Below are positions 12,074 to 24,474 of a stretch of 64,000 nt of DNA, piece by piece. The stretch lies in NCBI GenBank assembly GCA_030280995.1, contig JASXTE010000001.1, positions 1,835,501 through 1,899,500 of the forward strand. The letters are read 5' to 3'. Origin of the DNA: Hemileia vastatrix (taxonomy: Eukaryota > Basidiomycota > Pucciniomycetes > Pucciniales > Zaghouaniaceae). The first letter of the stretch is position 1, and each line of letters starts with the position of its first letter. The notes beneath the pieces are model-generated. The model saw nothing but the letters and a program-made list of their open reading frames with translations, was not told where the DNA came from and did not search any database. Made by a program: the position numbers and the translations under genes.

Positions 12074-13117
12074 TTACTCAAGTCCAAAGGCACAATATGT
12101 TCTTATCATGTCCTCTAAGGTCTGAATCATTCTTACAGATAATCCATCAGTTTGGGGGTGATGGGCAGTAGAAAGTTTCAGATCACAGCCACAAACATCC
12201 ATCAGAGACATCCAAAATTCAGAGGTAGATTTAGGGTCTCTGTCAGAGATTATGGCCTTTGGGAAAATAGCAGTATTATAAATATGAGACCACCACAAGA
12301 AGTCTAATTCTTTAGTGAAAACATCCTTGTGAGTAGGGATGAATTTACACATTTTTGTAAATCTTTCCACAATAAACCAGCTAGAGTTATAATTGTCCTT
12401 CCCAGAAATGGGCAATCCTGTTAAAAAGTCCATGTCTATAATCTGCCATGGTGTATCAGGAGATTCAATATTTTGCATTAATACAGCTCTTTTTCTAGTT
12501 AATCTTTTTGATTTATGGCAAGAATCACAGGATTCAACATATTGTTTGGTGTTTTCAGACATATTAGCCCACCAAGCAGTTTTCTTAATTCTGATCATTG
12601 TTTTTTCAAGATCAAAATGTCCTGCCAATATTTCATGATGACAAATTTTCAAGAGGATTTCTTTCATAGAAGGAGGAATAACAATAACACTACTCAACTT
12701 TACTCTATAATAGAGGTAGCCTTCATCAATTGAAAATTTACCTTTTTCCAAAGCAATCTTGTACTTTAGTGGAAGTGTTTTAATAAATGCTTGTATTGAA
12801 GCATTCTTTGGATCATTAAATATAGTACACAGATTTTTTGAGTCAGTGTCTTTATCATATGAATCCAGAATAAGCTGTAATAGCTCTTCCTCCATGTCAG
12901 CCACATATATCCCATGAACGTGAACTATTTCATCCTCAGGATCATATTCAGGATTAGAGTCATCATTTGGCAAAAGTAACCTTGATAACATATCCACATT
13001 TGAGTGAACAATACCAGCCCTATGAATTATTGTCATCCTTCCTCTGTATTCTTGAACAGCTAACTGCCATCCAAAAGTATATCTGTTAGGTGTCTTCAAG
13101 TTCAAGATAAATTTCAC
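12074..13117 (-). pseudogene. Gypsy-1 integrase (with end of RNase H)
   Basis: A 347-codon open segment. The N-terminus is the end of RNase H (AGIVHSNVDMLSRL). Then come the HHCC zinc-binding region (HHEILAGHF ... CDSCHKSKR) and the catalytic core with DMDFLTGLP, ISDRDPKST and a downstream Glu in RMIQTLED. The reading frame shifts near 12090 towards the C-terminal part. It would integrate the cDNA, but is separated from RT by stops and is judged defective. Confidence 0.85.
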
Positions 13118-14442
13118 TGCACTTCAGTCAGTGACAAGTTAAAACTTCTGGTCATACAGATAATAATGTAGCTTCTCTAGAGCCTACATCACTGCTAAAC
13201 AGTCCAGTTTAGTGGCACCATATTTCAATTCACTATTTATAAAGGTTCTTGAAATAAAACAAATTACTACCTCTTATACTTTGTCATTCATAACTTGTTT
13301 TTGGTGGAGAGCAGCACCAAGTCCAATAAAGCTGGCATCAGTGTATAGAACATATTGTTGATTGAAGTAAGGCAAAGCAAGAATTGGTGATGACATCAAA
13401 CAATGTTTCATAGTAACAAAAGCTCTTTTTCTTTCACTGTTTCAGACAAAAGTAACATCTTTCCTAGTTAATTGGGTTAGGGGTAATGCTATGACTTGAT
13501 AATTTTTAATATATTGTCTATAGTACCCACACATTCCCAGAAAACTTTGGAGCCCCTAACTGTAGTAGGAGCTTTTACCTATTGTATGGCTGCCACTTTG
13601 TTCTGGTCAACACATATCTGTAACCCTGAGACAAAATGACCAAGCACTTTTAAAGAATGAAACCCAAATTTGCATTTTTTCAAAGAAAGTTTCATATTTA
13701 TCTCATCTATCTTATGAGAAACTTTACACAGGTAGTTAGGGTGGTCCTCAAATGTCTTGTAGAATATGATGATATCATCAATATAAACCATTATCCATCC
13801 TCCAATCATTTCTTGATGGAATGTTTTGTCCATAACTTTCTGAAAAACTGAAGGGGTATTTTTGAGGCCAAATGGCATCCTAATATACTTATATATACCC
13901 ACATGAGTAGAAATCATTAGAAAATTCTCTGAATTATTCTCAACAGGTACCTGGCAATATCCCTTATTACCATCTAAACAGCTGATATATTTAGCACCTT
14001 GTAAGTTAGCAAGGATAGAGCTAATTCTGTGTAGAGGATAGATATCATCAACAGTATAAGTATTTAATTCTCTACAATAACCACATAACCTGGATTTATC
14101 TTCATCATAAGAAATTAGGACAGGTGATATAACAAAAATTTTTTGTGTTTCAACTAGTTTTTCAATAATATTCATTTTCAAAAGGGTGGAGATATTGTCT
14201 TCAATATCTTTTCTCTTTGTGAGAGAAGCAGGAGAAGGCTTCTTCTTTAAACTATGTGGTATTTCAGCTAATGAGCAAGATAATGAAAGCTTCATTTCTT
14301 CTTTTACCAATCCTAATTCATGTGAACCATGAGCAAAGGCCATAGGAAAATATTTTATCAACTGAATGATGGAATCTTTTTTTTCACCAGAAAGCTGTTC
14401 TCCAAAAGAAGCTGTGTTAATTTCAGATGATAGGGCAGACAT
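13118..14442 (-). pseudogene. Gypsy-1 reverse transcriptase and RNase H region
   Basis: 13579-14442 is an open frame with RT motifs: SRLCGYCRELN, GNKGYCQVPV, MPFGLKNTPSVFQKVMD and the active-site box VYIDDIIIF, whose two Asp are intact. Downstream, 13118-13578 has RNase H-like sequence broken by several stops. The RT polypeptide would be truncated before its thumb is complete. Confidence 0.85.
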
Positions 14443-14997
14443 CTATTTTTTAGATCTTCCTTTATATTGAGCCACAGAATTACATGTGTTCAATCCTGGT
14501 GTTAATAAATTTTGGGGGGGAGAAATTTTAAATCTTCTCTTCCCATTCAACCCCATTGTGAAGCATTGGTTTGAGGGATCCAATTTATTGCCATATTTGG
14601 TTAAATTATCATTTCCCACAATGAACCAATTACTTAAGTTATAATTTTTCATAACTACAAAGTCACAAATAGCTCTCACAAAGCCCTGGATATATTTGAA
14701 AAATACTGTAGCTTTGTATTTACCAATGGGGGACAAAACAGAGCCATAACCTCTCTGATTCTCAGAAGTGATAGGCATAAGTTTTGATTTATAATCCTGA
14801 TCCACTGAAGCAAGTGCTTTTTCAGATACAACACTTCCTCTAGCTCCAGAATCCAAAACAACCTCAATGTTCTTTCCATTAATCAAGACTGGTGCCTTCA
14901 GAGGGGTAATAATTATTGAGCTGTCTTCAAGATTTCTTATGATCTCAGAATCTTCAACTGTAGATAAATCATTATTCTCAATGTCAATATTATCCAA
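14443..14997 (-). pseudogene. Gypsy-1 retropepsin-like protease
   Basis: An open segment with the aspartic protease signature VLDSGARGSVVS near its middle and a hydrophobic flap-like region downstream. It lies directly upstream of RT and ends in a stop, where a continuous gag-pol would be expected. It would process the polyprotein if translated. Confidence 0.8.
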
Positions 14998-15079
14998 ATA
15001 ATGAATATCTTCTTCCTGGTCAGATTCATAAGAAATATTGCTGGCACAATCACTTGAAGTATCATCCAGTGCAACTGTG

Positions 15080-15601
15080 TCATCAGCAGGTTCCTCTGTT
15101 TGTTAAAAAAGGTTTATTTTCTTGTCACAAACATGGCCTTTCTGCCAAGGCTTGCTGCATTTAAAGCAAGATTTTGTTGCATACTTCTTAGGTTCAACAG
15201 GGGTAGAAGGTTTACCAATGTTTTCAGGAAGTTTTTTTTGGTAATTTTAGGTCTTCTCCAATGAAGGTCTAGTAGTGAACCTTCTAGAATCATACTTGTT
15301 ATTTAAAAGGACCTTATTACTAGTATTAATAAAAGAAGAAGGTTCTCTTGAGAACTCAGTCCTAGCAACTATTAAGTCTCTCAGAGACATAGGCAATTTA
15401 TAAAGGATCCTGTCCTTCCATAATTCAAAGTCCATGTTTGGATCCATTGCTCTCAGGATCTGTACTAGTTTCATCAGGATCTCAATAGGTTTTCCTGTAG
15501 AAGATGAGCCATATCTAGCTTCCTCATACTGCCTTTGTAGGGATAACCTAAACTTTGAACCACCAAACTGTGCTTTAATCAATTTCTTCCAATCCTCCCA
15601 G
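15080..15601 (-). pseudogene. Gypsy-1 gag, C-terminal part after the Copia insertion
   Basis: 15247-15582 is open and continues the gag interrupted at 21772: the Tyr-Ser-Trp end upstream of Copia joins EDWKKLIKAQFGG here in frame. Near 15150-15170 is a zinc knuckle CFKCSKPWQKGHVC, the CX2C...HXC form seen in some Ty3 elements. A stop separates the knuckle from the main gag segment. Confidence 0.78.
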
Positions 15602-17075
15602 TGTCAATGTTAGTTACTTAATAGCATAAATACATATATATATATATATATATACCAAACCTAGATAGTTCTTATCACTCAATTCTATAAATTCAAATTA
15701 CTTAATTTTTAACCTAACCTAATGATAGATTAGCATTTTATATGGCTGCCTGTACCTTCTCATACCAGTTTAGACAATCCTATAGTACTAGCTATAGGCC
15801 TTGACCAAGGGAGTTGGAGTAAAACTGGGGAGAAAAACCCCTGTCAGTTTGAGAAATACCACATGAGATTTATTTGCTACAGCAAATTAGAGACTGTTAC
15901 AATACCCCTTCAAACACACTTCTTGACTTCTAAACAAGTCAAGAAAGTAGCCTAGATAGACCACATACAAAAGAGAACCTGAAATGTGAAAAGATCCACA
16001 CCAGAAAACCAAAACACTGTGCACTTGTTGCACAGAAAAAAGATATATTACTTGATGCAGGTCGCAAAGCTACACCAGAGAAACCAGTTGCCAAAGTTTA
16101 GTTACATGAAGAACTAACCTTGAAACAAACACAGCCAATTGTGGCCAAAAAAAAGTGAAAACTGAGTGAGAAACAACAATATAATAACCAGATGGTTGTA
16201 TGATAATTAAAGTTGCCCCAAACTGTCTTATTCAGTATGTGCACACAGACCACCCATTTAAAAATCCATGCACAGAAGCTAATTTAGTGCTTTTGACAGC
16301 CAAATTTAATAAAAAACTTCTAGAAATGCTCCCCAGCCTTCTATAACCAAGGCAGGTGGACCTCCCTGAAGCCAAAAAACCACCAAAAGCATCTAATAAA
16401 GACCAAAATACTTATAAAAATCCACCATGACTACTAAAACCCTTAAAACACAAAATTAAGCTATAACAACATTTAGATATAAAATATAGAGCCAAATTAG
16501 CTCTACTTAATGGTACTAAGAACTTAAACCTTAGAATTAAGGTTTGTCTGTAACACATGAAAAACAAAATTAAACAGCTATCTTTTAGAAATGAAAAATG
16601 AGGAAATGACCCCTCAAAACTTGGAATATGAAAAATATTGTAAAGACATCAAATATATAGAAAAACTAGGGTTATCCAATGGTAGTAACCACATACCCAT
16701 AGTCCAAAAATTCACTGAAAAAAACCAAAATAACACTTAATTCTTTGACTAATTTCAATTAAGACATACATAAACAGCACCAAATAGACCAACAAAGGCC
16801 TCTGCCAATGTTGGAAGACCACACCGGCATCAATCTTTCTCTTTTATATCTTAATTAATTTTATCTTGTAGCTAAAATACTAACTCACATTTATCTTATC
16901 AGTTAAAACTTTGTCCCACTGTCCATTTCTGTCCATCATCTTTATTCTTCCTTGAGTCCTAAATTTACCTGTCACCTCTGCTTAACAGGTAATCATCTTT
17001 GTCCCACTGTCCATTTCTGTCCATCATCTTTATTCTTCCTTGAGTCCTAAATTTACCAGTTGCCTCTTCTTAACA
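15602..17075 (+). mobile_element. Copia 5' LTR, interrupted by insert E
   Basis: LTR sequence is 15602-15766 and 16826-17075. The second part contains two copies of the block with CCACTGTCCATTTCTGTCC and CTTCCTTGAGTCCTAAATTT, against three in the 3' LTR, so tandem copy number differs between the LTRs. Confidence 0.88.
15767..16822 (-). mobile_element. Insert E, copy 1
   Basis: Absent from the 3' LTR, where the empty site reads CATACCGGCAT. ACC is present on both sides here (15764-15766 and 16823-16825). The reverse complement matches 46141-47232 over most of its length, including GTGGTCTTCCAACATTGGC and GGCCTATAGCTAGTACTATA. It contains a short coding remnant with TPEKPVAKV near 16060. No LTR, TIR or known domain is visible. 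Confidence 0.75.
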
Positions 17076-17182
17076 GGGTTATGGTCCCAGTGCCCCTGCT
17101 TCTCTAATATATCCTGGTGACTCCACAATCTACGAACACTACTTTGTCACCTTCCTCTTCCACAAATTCTTCACATACTGCT

Positions 17183-18055
17183 ATGGCTGAATCATCTACA
17201 CCAGCTCCAAACTTCTCTTATCTCCAAGAAAACTCTAACTTCTCAGATATTAAGGGAATAAAAAAACTCAATGACAAAAACTATAGCATGTGGAAAACTG
17301 ACCTTAGATATGCACTCACGGTCAGAAATCTCAATCAATTTCTTAGTGAGGAATTCCCAATATCATCAGTTCCAGATCTCTATTCAATATTTAAAATAAG
17401 ACAGCAACAAACAAACACTATTATTAAGAAGTTCATGGATCAGTCCAATCAACATAAGTTTATACTAGATGATGAAGCAGTGGAACCAGCACAATTATTG
17501 ACTTGAATAAAGAATAATTATGTGTCAAAGTTAAGCCAAAATTGCTTCTAAATTTTCAAAAAGTTATTTAAAATCAAATTTCTTGAAAGCAACATTCTTG
17601 GAGTAATGGACAGATTCAGAAGTACCTTCAAATTGCTAAGGGATGTGGCTCTGGATCTATTTAAAGAAAACATTTTGTCATAAATAATGGAAAATTATGC
17701 TCTTAATTTTTTACCAAAATCATATCAAACTGCTGCAACAATAATACTTAGCAAATACAATATTACTAACCAACGACTCACAATTGAAAGTATTTTTGAT
17801 GATATCAAGGCCAAGGTTACACGTGGAAAAGTACTTAACATGTCTGGAAACGCTTCTGGGACAGTTTTGGCTATGGGAACTAAAACTAGAACCTTCTGTT
17901 CAAAAGAGAAGCATAATCTATTAGCTCCCCACTCAGAAGACTCTTGTTTTCATTCACATCCCAAAAAATTTGAAGAATATTTAAAACAAAAAAGGACACT
18001 TTTAATCAACACAAAGTTTTATCTGTTTTCTCTGATATACCTCACAATCATGTAA
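17183..18055 (+). pseudogene. Copia gag (broken)
   Basis: The likely start is the ATG of MAESSTPAP at 17183. The typical Copia gag opening KLNDKNYSMWKTDLRYAL follows. Stops lie near 17506, 17552 and 17681, after which 17687-18055 is open and contains a zinc-knuckle-like CSKEKHNLLAPHSEDSCF. Gag would form the virus-like particle shell. Confidence 0.8.
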
Positions 18056-19200
18056 TCCATGAAAGTGGAGCTTCCTTTTCAATCTTTAATGATCACAATC
18101 TTTTTAAACAGTTTAAGCCCACTGAAATAATGTTATCTTTGGAAAATGGAGATGAGGTACATGCCCTTGGACAAGGCACTGTTGCCTTTAACTCATCTTC
18201 TGTCCAAGTATTTAGCATCAATAATGCCTTATATGCACCCTCCATCAAGGTCACTCTCATATCAGCAATGGATCTCATCCTCAACAGCAGATATCTAATC
18301 AACAATAATGAAACATTCAAAATTAAAAATGACAACAATACTCTTATTGAGTGTTCCACCAAAGGTTGAATAATCATTTTTCCCTTTCATAAGTATTCTA
18401 TGTACAATATCACTTCCTCTTTATCAGCTATTCAAAATAATAGAGAATTATTACACCAAAATTTTGGTCATCCTAATAATCACAGCATTGAATTGCCCTT
18501 TCCAGGTGTGAATTTCTCTGACTTTATATGTAAAAAATGAGCTCTAGCTAAATCTCATATCTTATACTATTCAGGCTCCTTCCCTACACCTGAATCTCCT
18601 CTGGATGTGATTCACATGGATTTATGTGGACCAATTACTCCAGAATCCAAGGGCAGGAAGAACTATTTCTTTCAAATTTTTGACGGTCATTCTGGCTATC
18701 AACATATATATTTTCTCAAGCTTAAATTCAAAAACTTTGAAAACTCAAATAATATGAAAAATTAGTCAAAAATCAGCAGAAGCGCAAAATCAAATGCATT
18801 GTTTCAGATAACAGAGGTGATTTTACCAGTAATTCCATCAAAAATGATTTAAAAGAAAAAGGCATTCTACATTTATGTACTGAACCTTATTCTCCCCAAC
18901 AAAATCCCATTTCAGAAAGAGGAAATTGCTCAATTGTTGAAAAAGCTAGATGTCTACTGATTGAATCAGGACTCGACTCTTATTGGTGGGCTTAGGCAGT
19001 CAATATTGCTAACTTTTTACTTAATATCTTACCATCCTTGTCACTCAAAAACAACAAATGACCCTGGGAACTTTGGTATAAAGATGCTATTAACCCTCCT
19101 CAAAATCTTCATCCTTTTGGATCTGATATTGTCTACTTCCAACAAAACCATAACCAAGATGGCAAATTTGATAGAAGTGGGAAAAAAGTTATATTCCTAG
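18025..19200 (+). pseudogene. Copia protease and integrase (broken)
   Basis: The protease motif reads VIHESGASFSIFND at about 18055-18095; Copia proteases normally have Asp-Ser-Gly, so Glu replaces the catalytic Asp. 18130-18369 continues the protease. Integrase follows with a zinc-finger portion (HQNFGHPN), the first catalytic Asp in HMDLCGPITPES, a degraded second site SDNRGDF and the ISERGN box near 18915. Several stops and frameshifts separate these blocks. Confidence 0.8.
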
Positions 19201-19580
19201 GTTATTGTGAGGGGCATTTCAACTATTGAATTTATTCTCCTAAATATGATAAAATAATTATCACGCATGATGTTAGGTTTTTAAATACTTTTAATTTTGC
19301 TCAAACAATAACCAAAGGTGGGCCTATCAACACCATACTTTTTCTAGATCTGGAATACATATCTACTCCATCCTTTAATGAACATTTAAATGACTTGACT
19401 TTTGATTGTTTTGAAAATACCAAAGATCCTCCTATTCCTGATACTCAAAATGAGGAAGAAAGTGCCTCAAACTCTAATACTTCCAAGAATTATACCTACT
19501 TAGATAAAGATACTGAACCTCTTAAAGAAGCAACCTCTGATATAGACTCATCCAACATACTTACTACTAATTGAAAAGGA

Positions 19581-21163
19581 AAACCAATCTTTATTATTGT
19601 CACTCCATACGACACTCCTAAAAACTATTATGAGGCTATCAATTCTCCAGATAGCAATGAATTGTTAAAGGCAATTCAAGCTGAACTAAATAGTACTGCT
19701 AAACATAAGGTTTGGGAAGAAACTACAATACCAGATCTCAATAACCTTCTTGGAACCACATGGACTTTCAAAAGAAAACCCAATTCATAAGGTAACATTA
19801 TTAAGTATAAAGCTAGGCTGTGTGTTCAAGGGTTCTCACAAATAGAAGGCATTAAATACAATGACACTTACGCTCCCACAAGATGTCTATCTACTCTTTG
19901 CTTCCTCCTTGGTGTTTCTGCCTACAAATACTAGGAATTTCATCAAATGGATTTCAAATCAGCCTTTTTACATGGTGAACCCAATGAAGATCATTATCTC
20001 AAATTTCCATGTTGTTATACTCCTCAAAATACAAATTCTTGTCTTTACCTCAAAAAATCATTATATGGGCTTAAGCAAAGTCCATGCTATTGGTATCTCA
20101 AACTTTCTTCTTTCTTCAAAGATATAGGTTTTCAGCCAAGTATTTCTGATCCCTGTTTATTTCTTATTGAAGACCTTTCCAATCCATGCTATGTTTTTAT
20201 TCATTTCAACAATCTTATTATTGGTGGTCCATCAATTCAAAACTTCAAAGATCAAATATCTAAGGTCATTGATATGGACTATCAAGGGGAATTATCTTGG
20301 GTTCTGGGAATGAAATTTACGAGAAATAGAAGTCTCAAAACAATTATTTTATCTCAATCACTCTATATAAATAAACTGTTATCAGAATTTAATCACAAAA
20401 ATTGTCAATCAGTGTCCACTCTGCTTGTCCCCAATACTCAAATTATTTCTGGTGAATCTACCAAACTCACTAAAAAATTCAACTATCAAAGGGCTATCAG
20501 ACTACTCAATTATCTAGTCTTATGCACTTGTCCTGATTTGGCATTTGCCACCAGTTCCATTGCTCAATTTCTCAATGATCCTACTGACAAAAAATTTATT
20601 GCTTTTGTCCATATATTAAGATACCTTCAACTCACTATAAATTATTTTCTAACCTTAGGAAATATTAAAAACAGCCAACTTGTTAATTTAACGGGCTTTG
20701 TGGACTCTGATTATAATAAGTCCACCAACTCAAAATCTACCTCTGGTACCATTATTTTTCATCTTGGCCTCATTAACTGGAAATCTTCTAAACAACAATT
20801 GGTTGCTTTATCCACCTCCAAATCAGAATATTATTCTATGACTGAGTGCAGTCAAGACTTACTTTGGATCAAGGAACTTTTTAATGACTTTTTCAATTCC
20901 ATTAAAATTGTCAATACTTAAAAGTGATAACCAAGGGGCCGTTAATCTAACCTTGAATCCCCTCTATCAGAATAGGACTTGGCATATCAATACACAAATA
21001 TGCTGGCTACGTGAACAGGTCAATAATGGTGAATTGAAAATAGAATATTTTTCCACCACCAATATGGTGGCCGATATTCTCACCAAGTCACTCTCTTGTC
21101 CAAAGAATCATAGTTTTCTAGAATCTCTCAATCTTATACCCTCCCTGTCTTGGGCACGGGAGG
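19581..21163 (+). pseudogene. Copia reverse transcriptase and RNase H (broken)
   Basis: RT blocks include TWTFKRKPNS, KARLCVQGFSQIEGI, QMDFKSAFLHGEPNE and KKSLYGLKQSPCYWY. The active-site box, normally VDD before LIIGG, reads HFNNLIIGG (codons 20208-20213), so both catalytic Asp are Asn. RNase H follows with GFVDSDYNKSTNSKSTSG and LSTSKSEYYSMTE. After a frameshift near 20920 the end is read in a second frame (SDNQGAVNLTLNP ... VADILTKSL). It cannot be catalytically active as it stands. Confidence 0.88.
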
Positions 21164-21164
21164 G

Positions 21165-21766
21165 TTTCAATGTTAGTTACTTAATAGCATAAATATATAT
21201 ATATATATATATCAAACCTAGATATTTCTCATCACTCAATTCTATAAATTCAAATTACTAATTCTTAACCTAACCTAATGATAGATTAGCATTTTATATG
21301 GCTTCCAGTACCTTCTCATACCGGCATCCATATTTCTCTTTTATATCTTAATTTATTTTATCTTGTAGCTAAAATACTAACTCACATTTATCTTATCACT
21401 TAAAGCTTTGTCCCATTGTCCATTTCTGTCCATCATCTTTATTCTTCCTTGAGTCCTAAATTAACCTGTCACCTCTGCTTAACAGGTAATCATGTACATA
21501 TGCTCTACAAAAGCTCTGAATCCATCTTTCTCTTTTATATCTTAATTTATTTCATCTCATAGCTAAAATACTAACCCACATTTATCTTATCTCTTAAAGC
21601 TTTGTCTCACTGTCCATTTCTGTCCATCATCTTTATTCTTCCTTGAGTCCTAAATTTACCTGTCACCTCTGCTTAACAGGTAATTATCTTTGTACCACTG
21701 TCTATTTCTGTAAATCATATTTATTCTTCCTTGAGTCCTAAATTTACCTGTTGCCTCTGCTTAACA
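21165..21766 (+). mobile_element. Copia 3' LTR
   Basis: 602 bp, starting TTTCAATGTTAG (one substitution from the 5' copy) and ending CTTAACA. Three tandem copies of a roughly 90-120-bp block lie at about 21410-21766. It supplies the empty site for insert E. Confidence 0.9.
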
Positions 21767-21771
21767 CCCAG

Positions 21772-23536
21772 GAGTAGTCATTTATATCTAAAAGGACAGA
21801 TTCATACCACATCAGGGAAACATTGGAAAATAAAGAAATCAATTTAGACACAATTTCTTCATCTGAAAGTTTATAATAATTCTTAAGATTATCAATTCTG
21901 CATATAAATTTCTGCCAATCAGAGGAAGAGTCACCATCAAACTTTGGGTATTGGTCAATTTTGGGCCAATTCTTTTGATTTGAGGCAATTTCCTTGTTAC
22001 ATACTTGTTTATGTGTAAGAAGAAGTTTTAATTTCTCTAACTGAGAAGTAATTTCATTGTTTAACCCTTCTTTAGATGAACAGGGTGCATCATCAATTTT
22101 TTATGGAAACTCAGGAATATCTACAGGTATTTCTTGCACTAATTTTACTTCTGATGAACTTGGCTCAGGTACAATTGGAGTATCTTGTGCAACAGGTTCT
22201 TTCAAAGAAGTGGCAGAATATTTTTGTTCAAGTAGCAATGATTTCAACTGTTCTTCAATGTTTTTTATCCTAGTCTTCACTCTTGGAATACTGGATAATG
22301 TCTCATTGATAGTTGCAAAATATAATTGATTCTTGTTGTTCAGAGATGAATAATGGTCACTTAGTCTTTTAAAGTTCAACTTATGTCCTTCTAGTTCCTA
22401 AAAACAGATAGACACCAATTATTTACCTTTGACAAATCATTCTTTATATTTTTCCACAAAGCAACTTTCTTTTCATGAGTTACTTTGTAATTATACAAAT
22501 CATCAGAAACCCTCTGCAATTCACTGCTCACTGCTTGCTAAACTCTTTCAGTCAACAAACTATTAAATTTTTGAGTCAATTGTAGGTTGTTCATTATTTG
22601 ATTTTGTTTAGTAATAATATCTCTCAAATATTCATCATTCATAGTAGCTACATCAGGAGCGTTTCTCAATAGAGAGACAGAGTAATTTTCCAGAGTCTCA
22701 TAAACTTCAGGATCAATTGTTTCATCTATCATAGCCATATCAGAGGTTATCATTGAAGTAGAAATTAATACTAAAGGTGTAGTTACATCAGAATATTGAT
22801 TAATATGCCTACTAGAGCCAGCCTCTACTGGTCTCAAGGTATCATCTCCCATTCCAGAATTACCTGAAGGAACTAAATCAGTAACAAGAAAGGAACTTGA
22901 GATTCAATGGAGGGATTTACCATGGTTTTGGCAAGACTTGTAAGTGATTGTTTTTCTTTCTTCTTCCTCCTTGGTAAGGGTGAGGAGGGGTTGGGTTAAA
23001 TTTTTGGGGTCTGGAGGGACCTGCCTGGGGAGCTTGTTGCATTTTTTGAGCCTAGAGGGAGTCCCACTGAGTGTTGAGCCAGTCCCACTGCCATTTTGGC
23101 ACTTCTACCTTTTCCTGTTAATGAGGAGGAAACTGTGGAGAGGGTTTTACTGCTTGTGGATGTTTCTTCTTCTCTTGGAGGGAAGTCTCTACACTTTTTA
23201 ACTTTTCTTCTAGAAACTCTACCTTTTTTTTAACCTGAAATTATCTGATTTCAACTCCTTGATGTGAGTTGACAGGTTGTTTACTTGCTGCTGCAAGGGC
23301 ATTTTTTTATTTTGAAGCCTTTGGGAAGCTCTTCTGGGGGGATCACTTGTGGCTTTGAGTCCAGAGGAGTCTTCTCAATTTTCATCTCTACCTGCTGCAT
23401 TTCTACATCCTGTTTGGTCCAACAATTGATTAATATGAGCAAGTTTAGCAGTCAAAGGAGAACTTACAGAAGTCTCATCATAATCAATCAGGTCCAACTC
23501 CTCTTCACGGATAGTAGAAGCACTGAAATCAGCCAT
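21772..23536 (-). pseudogene. Gypsy-1 gag, N-terminal part
   Basis: The start ATG at 23534-23536 gives MADFSASTIREEELDLIDYD. A region with stops follows, then coiled-coil-like segments (22538-22852; 22101-22379, with RVKTRIKNIEEQLKSLLLEQ), then the capsid-type core near 21780-22030 with YPKFDGDSSSDWQKFI and FSNVSLMWYESV. The frame leads into TSD CCCAG and resumes at 15601. It is interrupted both by stops and by Copia. Confidence 0.75.
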
Positions 23537-23539
23537 TTT

Positions 23540-24474
23540 TTGTATAACGTAAGGTGAGAGAAAAAGGAAATATTAATATTTGACCAGTTATTATTTAATT
23601 TGTTGAAAAAAAATAAAAGATAAAATAAAAATATTTTAAGTATATGATCAATTACCAGGATTATTAATCAACTGAAATAATGAAAATATAATGCTTATCA
23701 GGACAAAAAATCAACTGAAATAATTATTACAATTCTTGATCAATCAAGTTAACTAAAATACTGATATTTTATTACCATGATTGAAAGAAATCAACTGAAG
23801 TAGTAAAATAATTAATTATCAGGACAAGGAGTCAACTGGAATAATTAATACAATACTTAATTAAATAATAACTTATATATTGATATAATTACCAGGATTA
23901 TATTTCAACTGAAATAATTTAATATATTTTTAATCAATTAATTAATTTATATATTATTATTCTAATACCAGGACTATTTGTCAACTGAAGTAATAAAATA
24001 ATATTTCAATTGTCAGGACAAAATGACAACTGAAATAATCAAAAAAAATAGAATATAATTTATTAATGTAATTATATTGCTTCTAGGACTAAGAACAAAA
24101 TTGCTCTATCTTGGTTAACTAGGAAAAAAAATATTTTATATGCCAGACACCTCCCCCTATAATTTGAGCAATTTAATGCCAACTACAGAGTGCTAAGTTT
24201 TAAGATATACATGAAATATGAAATATGCAGAGTGAGACCTACAGATAGTAACTGCTATAGTTACTACAAATATATAGGACAATTACACCTATATAAACCT
24301 TAAATTTTGGGCAAGGTTTGAATCCTGGTCATAACAAAAAAGATAGTCACATGCCTTTGACATTTGACATTTGAAGTTTGTCCAAAAATTGCTATAGGTG
24401 CTAGAGTCAATGGTCCCATGGTTGCTGGCATCAAGATATTGATGGGTCAACAACTATTCAGAGAGATCCCCATT
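23540..24474 (-). repeat. Gypsy-1 leader with degenerate tandem repeats
   Basis: Between about 23640 and 24040 the motif ATCAACTGAAATAAT recurs about seven times with intervening CCAGGATTAT or TCAGGACAA, at 55-60 bp spacing. This lies between the 5' LTR and the gag start, in the untranslated leader. A primer-binding site was not recognised. Confidence 0.65.

Larger units (their letters stand above)
15602..21766 (+). mobile_element. Ty1/Copia retrotransposon inserted in Gypsy-1 gag
   Basis: LTRs run TGTCAATGTTAG...CTTAACA, with CCCAG duplications at 15597-15601 and 21767-21771. Order on the plus strand is gag, protease, integrase, RT, RNase H, the Copia order. A purine-rich GGGCACGGGAGGG sits just before the 3' LTR. 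All genes have stops, and catalytic residues are lost in protease and RT. Excluding the insert E (15767-16822) it is about 5.1 kb. It is younger than Gypsy-1, since it splits its gag. Confidence 0.92.

Noticed and set aside
22944..23557. Plus-strand frames of 85-90 codons
   Set aside because: They overlap the minus-strand Gypsy-1 gag and have no domain.
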